This document shows, in pieces, positions 63,210 through 64,000 of a stretch of DNA of 64,000 bases. The notes beneath the pieces were generated by a model. It saw only the letters and a program-made list of their open reading frames with translations, searched no databases and had not been told where the DNA came from. Each line of letters opens with the position of its first letter. Positions within the stretch are counted from its first letter, which is position 1. A program made the position numbers and the translations under genes. The stretch is taken from NCBI RefSeq assembly GCF_014712675.1, contig NZ_JACXSI010000070.1, forward strand, positions 1 through 64,000. Direction: 5' to 3'. Source of the stretch: Peribacillus faecalis. Lineage in GTDB: Bacteria > Bacillota > Bacilli > Bacillales > DSM-1321.

Positions 63210-64000
63210 ATGAAATTTGATGTAGTCGTTATCGGTGGCGGGCCCTCCGGTTTGATGGCAGCAATCGCTGCCGGAGAAAAAGGGGCAAAAGTGCTCTTGC
63301 TGGAAAAAGGAGATAAGCTCGGAAGAAAACTGGCGATATCCGGAGGCGGACGCTGCAACGTCACTAATAACTTGCCCGTAGATGAAATTATTAAGCACAT
63401 TCCCGGAAATGGCCGTTTTTTATTCAGTGCCTTCAGTATATATAACAATAAAGATATTATCGCTTTCTTTGAAAAGCTTGGTGTTGCTCTAAAAGAAGAG
63501 GATCACGGAAGAATGTTCCCGGTCTCCAATAAATCATCCGATGTTGTCGATGCGATGCTGCGCCAACTCGAGCGCTACCGTGTCAAGGTGATGAAAAATG
63601 CGCCTGTAAAGGATATTCAATATATAGATGGACATGTAAGTTCTGTTTTATTAAAGGATGGACAATCATTCGAATGCGATGCTGTCATTCTTGCTGCAGG
63701 CGGTAAATCTGTCCCGCAGACCGGATCGACCGGAGACGGATATGCTTGGGCGAAAAAGGCCGGGCATACTATCACGGAACTGTATCCGACTGAAGTTCCG
63801 CTAACTTCCGGTGAACCGTTCATCAGAAACAAATCACTGCAAGGCTTGTCACTTCGAGATGTCGAGCTGAGCGTATTGAACCCAAAAGGAAAAGCGTTGA
63901 TCACACATAAAATGGATATGATCTTTACACACTTTGGCATCAGCGGCCCTGCTGTTCTGCGTTGTAGCCAATTTGTCGTGAAAGCAATGAAAAAATGGAA
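63210..64000 (+). CDS. ytfP: FAD-dependent oxidoreductase of the HI0933/YtfP family, truncated at the window end
   Basis: Flavoprotein of unknown substrate; related to BaiN. The visible 263 residues include the dinucleotide-binding [23 protein letters not shown] and [24 protein letters not shown], the family signature. [30 protein letters not shown] and [15 protein letters not shown] follow. The C-terminal third is beyond the window. The start is taken as the ATG of MKFDVVV after TTGGTGA; an in-frame ATG at 63183 directly follows a TATAAT-like sequence and has no ribosome-binding site. Divergent from murJ as in B. subtilis. Confidence 0.93.
   Translation, partial: MKFDVVVIGGGPSGLMAAIAAGEKGAKVLLLEKGDKLGRKLAISGGGRCNVTNNLPVDEIIKHIPGNGRFLFSAFSIYNNKDIIAFFEKLGVALKEEDHGRMFPVSNKSSDVVDAMLRQLERYRVKVMKNAPVKDIQYIDGHVSSVLLKDGQSFECDAVILAAGGKSVPQTGSTGDGYAWAKKAGHTITELYPTEVPLTSGEPFIRNKSLQGLSLRDVELSVLNPKGKALITHKMDMIFTHFGISGPAVLRCSQFVVKAMKKW

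Noticed and set aside
63149-63448. 99-codon frame antisense to ytfP
   Set aside because: It lies over the highly conserved FAD-binding region of ytfP and looks like a shadow frame.

Overview
This 64 kb window reads as chromosome of a low-GC, endospore-forming member of the Bacillales. It carries an alpha/beta small acid-soluble spore protein, a GerW/YtfJ-type spore protein, EzrA, SftA, CcpA, RefZ and a tyrS T-box. Gene order follows the Bacillus subtilis ackA-ytgP arm very closely (ackA, ytxK, tpx, ytfJ, ytfI, yteJ, sppA, ppnK2, thiI/nifZ, brnQ, ezrA, hisJ, refZ, ytsP, ytrP, rpsD, tyrS, acsA, acuABC, ccpA, aroA, ytxJHG, murC, sftA, ytpQP, ytoP, ytzB, trmB, ytzH, ytmP, ytlRQP, dat, pepV, ytzE, ytzG, murJ, ytfP). 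The accessory content looks more like the Planococcaceae (Solibacillus/Lysinibacillus-like) than Bacillus sensu stricto, but I cannot fix the genus from this sequence.

Layout. 0-6.5 kb: the end of an insertion sequence cut by the window edge, a dispersed repeat, then a minus-strand block for acetate kinase, methyltransferase YtxK, thiol peroxidase, YtfJ, YtfI, an RDD protein and SppA. 6.6-14.6 kb: NAD kinase 2, an NhaC-type antiporter, RarD, a SASP, the ThiI/NifZ tRNA-thiolation pair and BrnQ. 14.6-22.7 kb: EzrA, HisJ, RefZ, a free-methionine-sulfoxide reductase, a GAF-GGDEF protein and RpsD with a structured leader. 22.7-24.1 kb: a complete IS3-family element sitting in the loop of the rpsD terminator. 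24.4-40.4 kb: TyrS with its T-box, a class A PBP, the AcsA/AcuABC acetate switch with a cre site, CcpA, an alanine symporter, AroA and a large FtsA/PilM-like protein with unusual C-terminal repeats. 40.7-53.5 kb: the YtxG-YtxH-BrxC stress genes under a sigma-B-like promoter, aminopeptidase, MurC, SftA, YtpQ, YtpP, a lipoprotein, a DUF84 NTPase, M42 peptidase and TrmB. 53.6-64 kb: YtzH, YtmP, lipid kinase, ThpR, D-amino acid aminotransferase, PepV, YtzE, a pseudouridine synthase, MurJ and a truncated FAD oxidoreductase.

Acetate metabolism is well represented: AckA and AcsA at the two ends of acetate handling, AcuA/AcuC controlling AcsA by acetylation, and CcpA encoded next door. Cell envelope and division genes (EzrA, RefZ, PBP, MurC, SftA, Dat, MurJ, an FtsA-like protein) are spread through the window.

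The least ordinary content lies between the genes. A dispersed repeat family, here called R1, occurs as at least five long and several short copies. Its first module is a terminator-like mini-hairpin that often starts within 0-2 bases of a stop codon. The longest copies contain tandem two-hairpin RNA motifs with GUCCU and AUCCU terminal loops and clear compensatory base changes; these match my memory of the Bacillaceae-1 RNA motif. A second repeat, R2, accompanies two of the copies, in opposite order. This repeat and RNA system is the best candidate for something not fully described.
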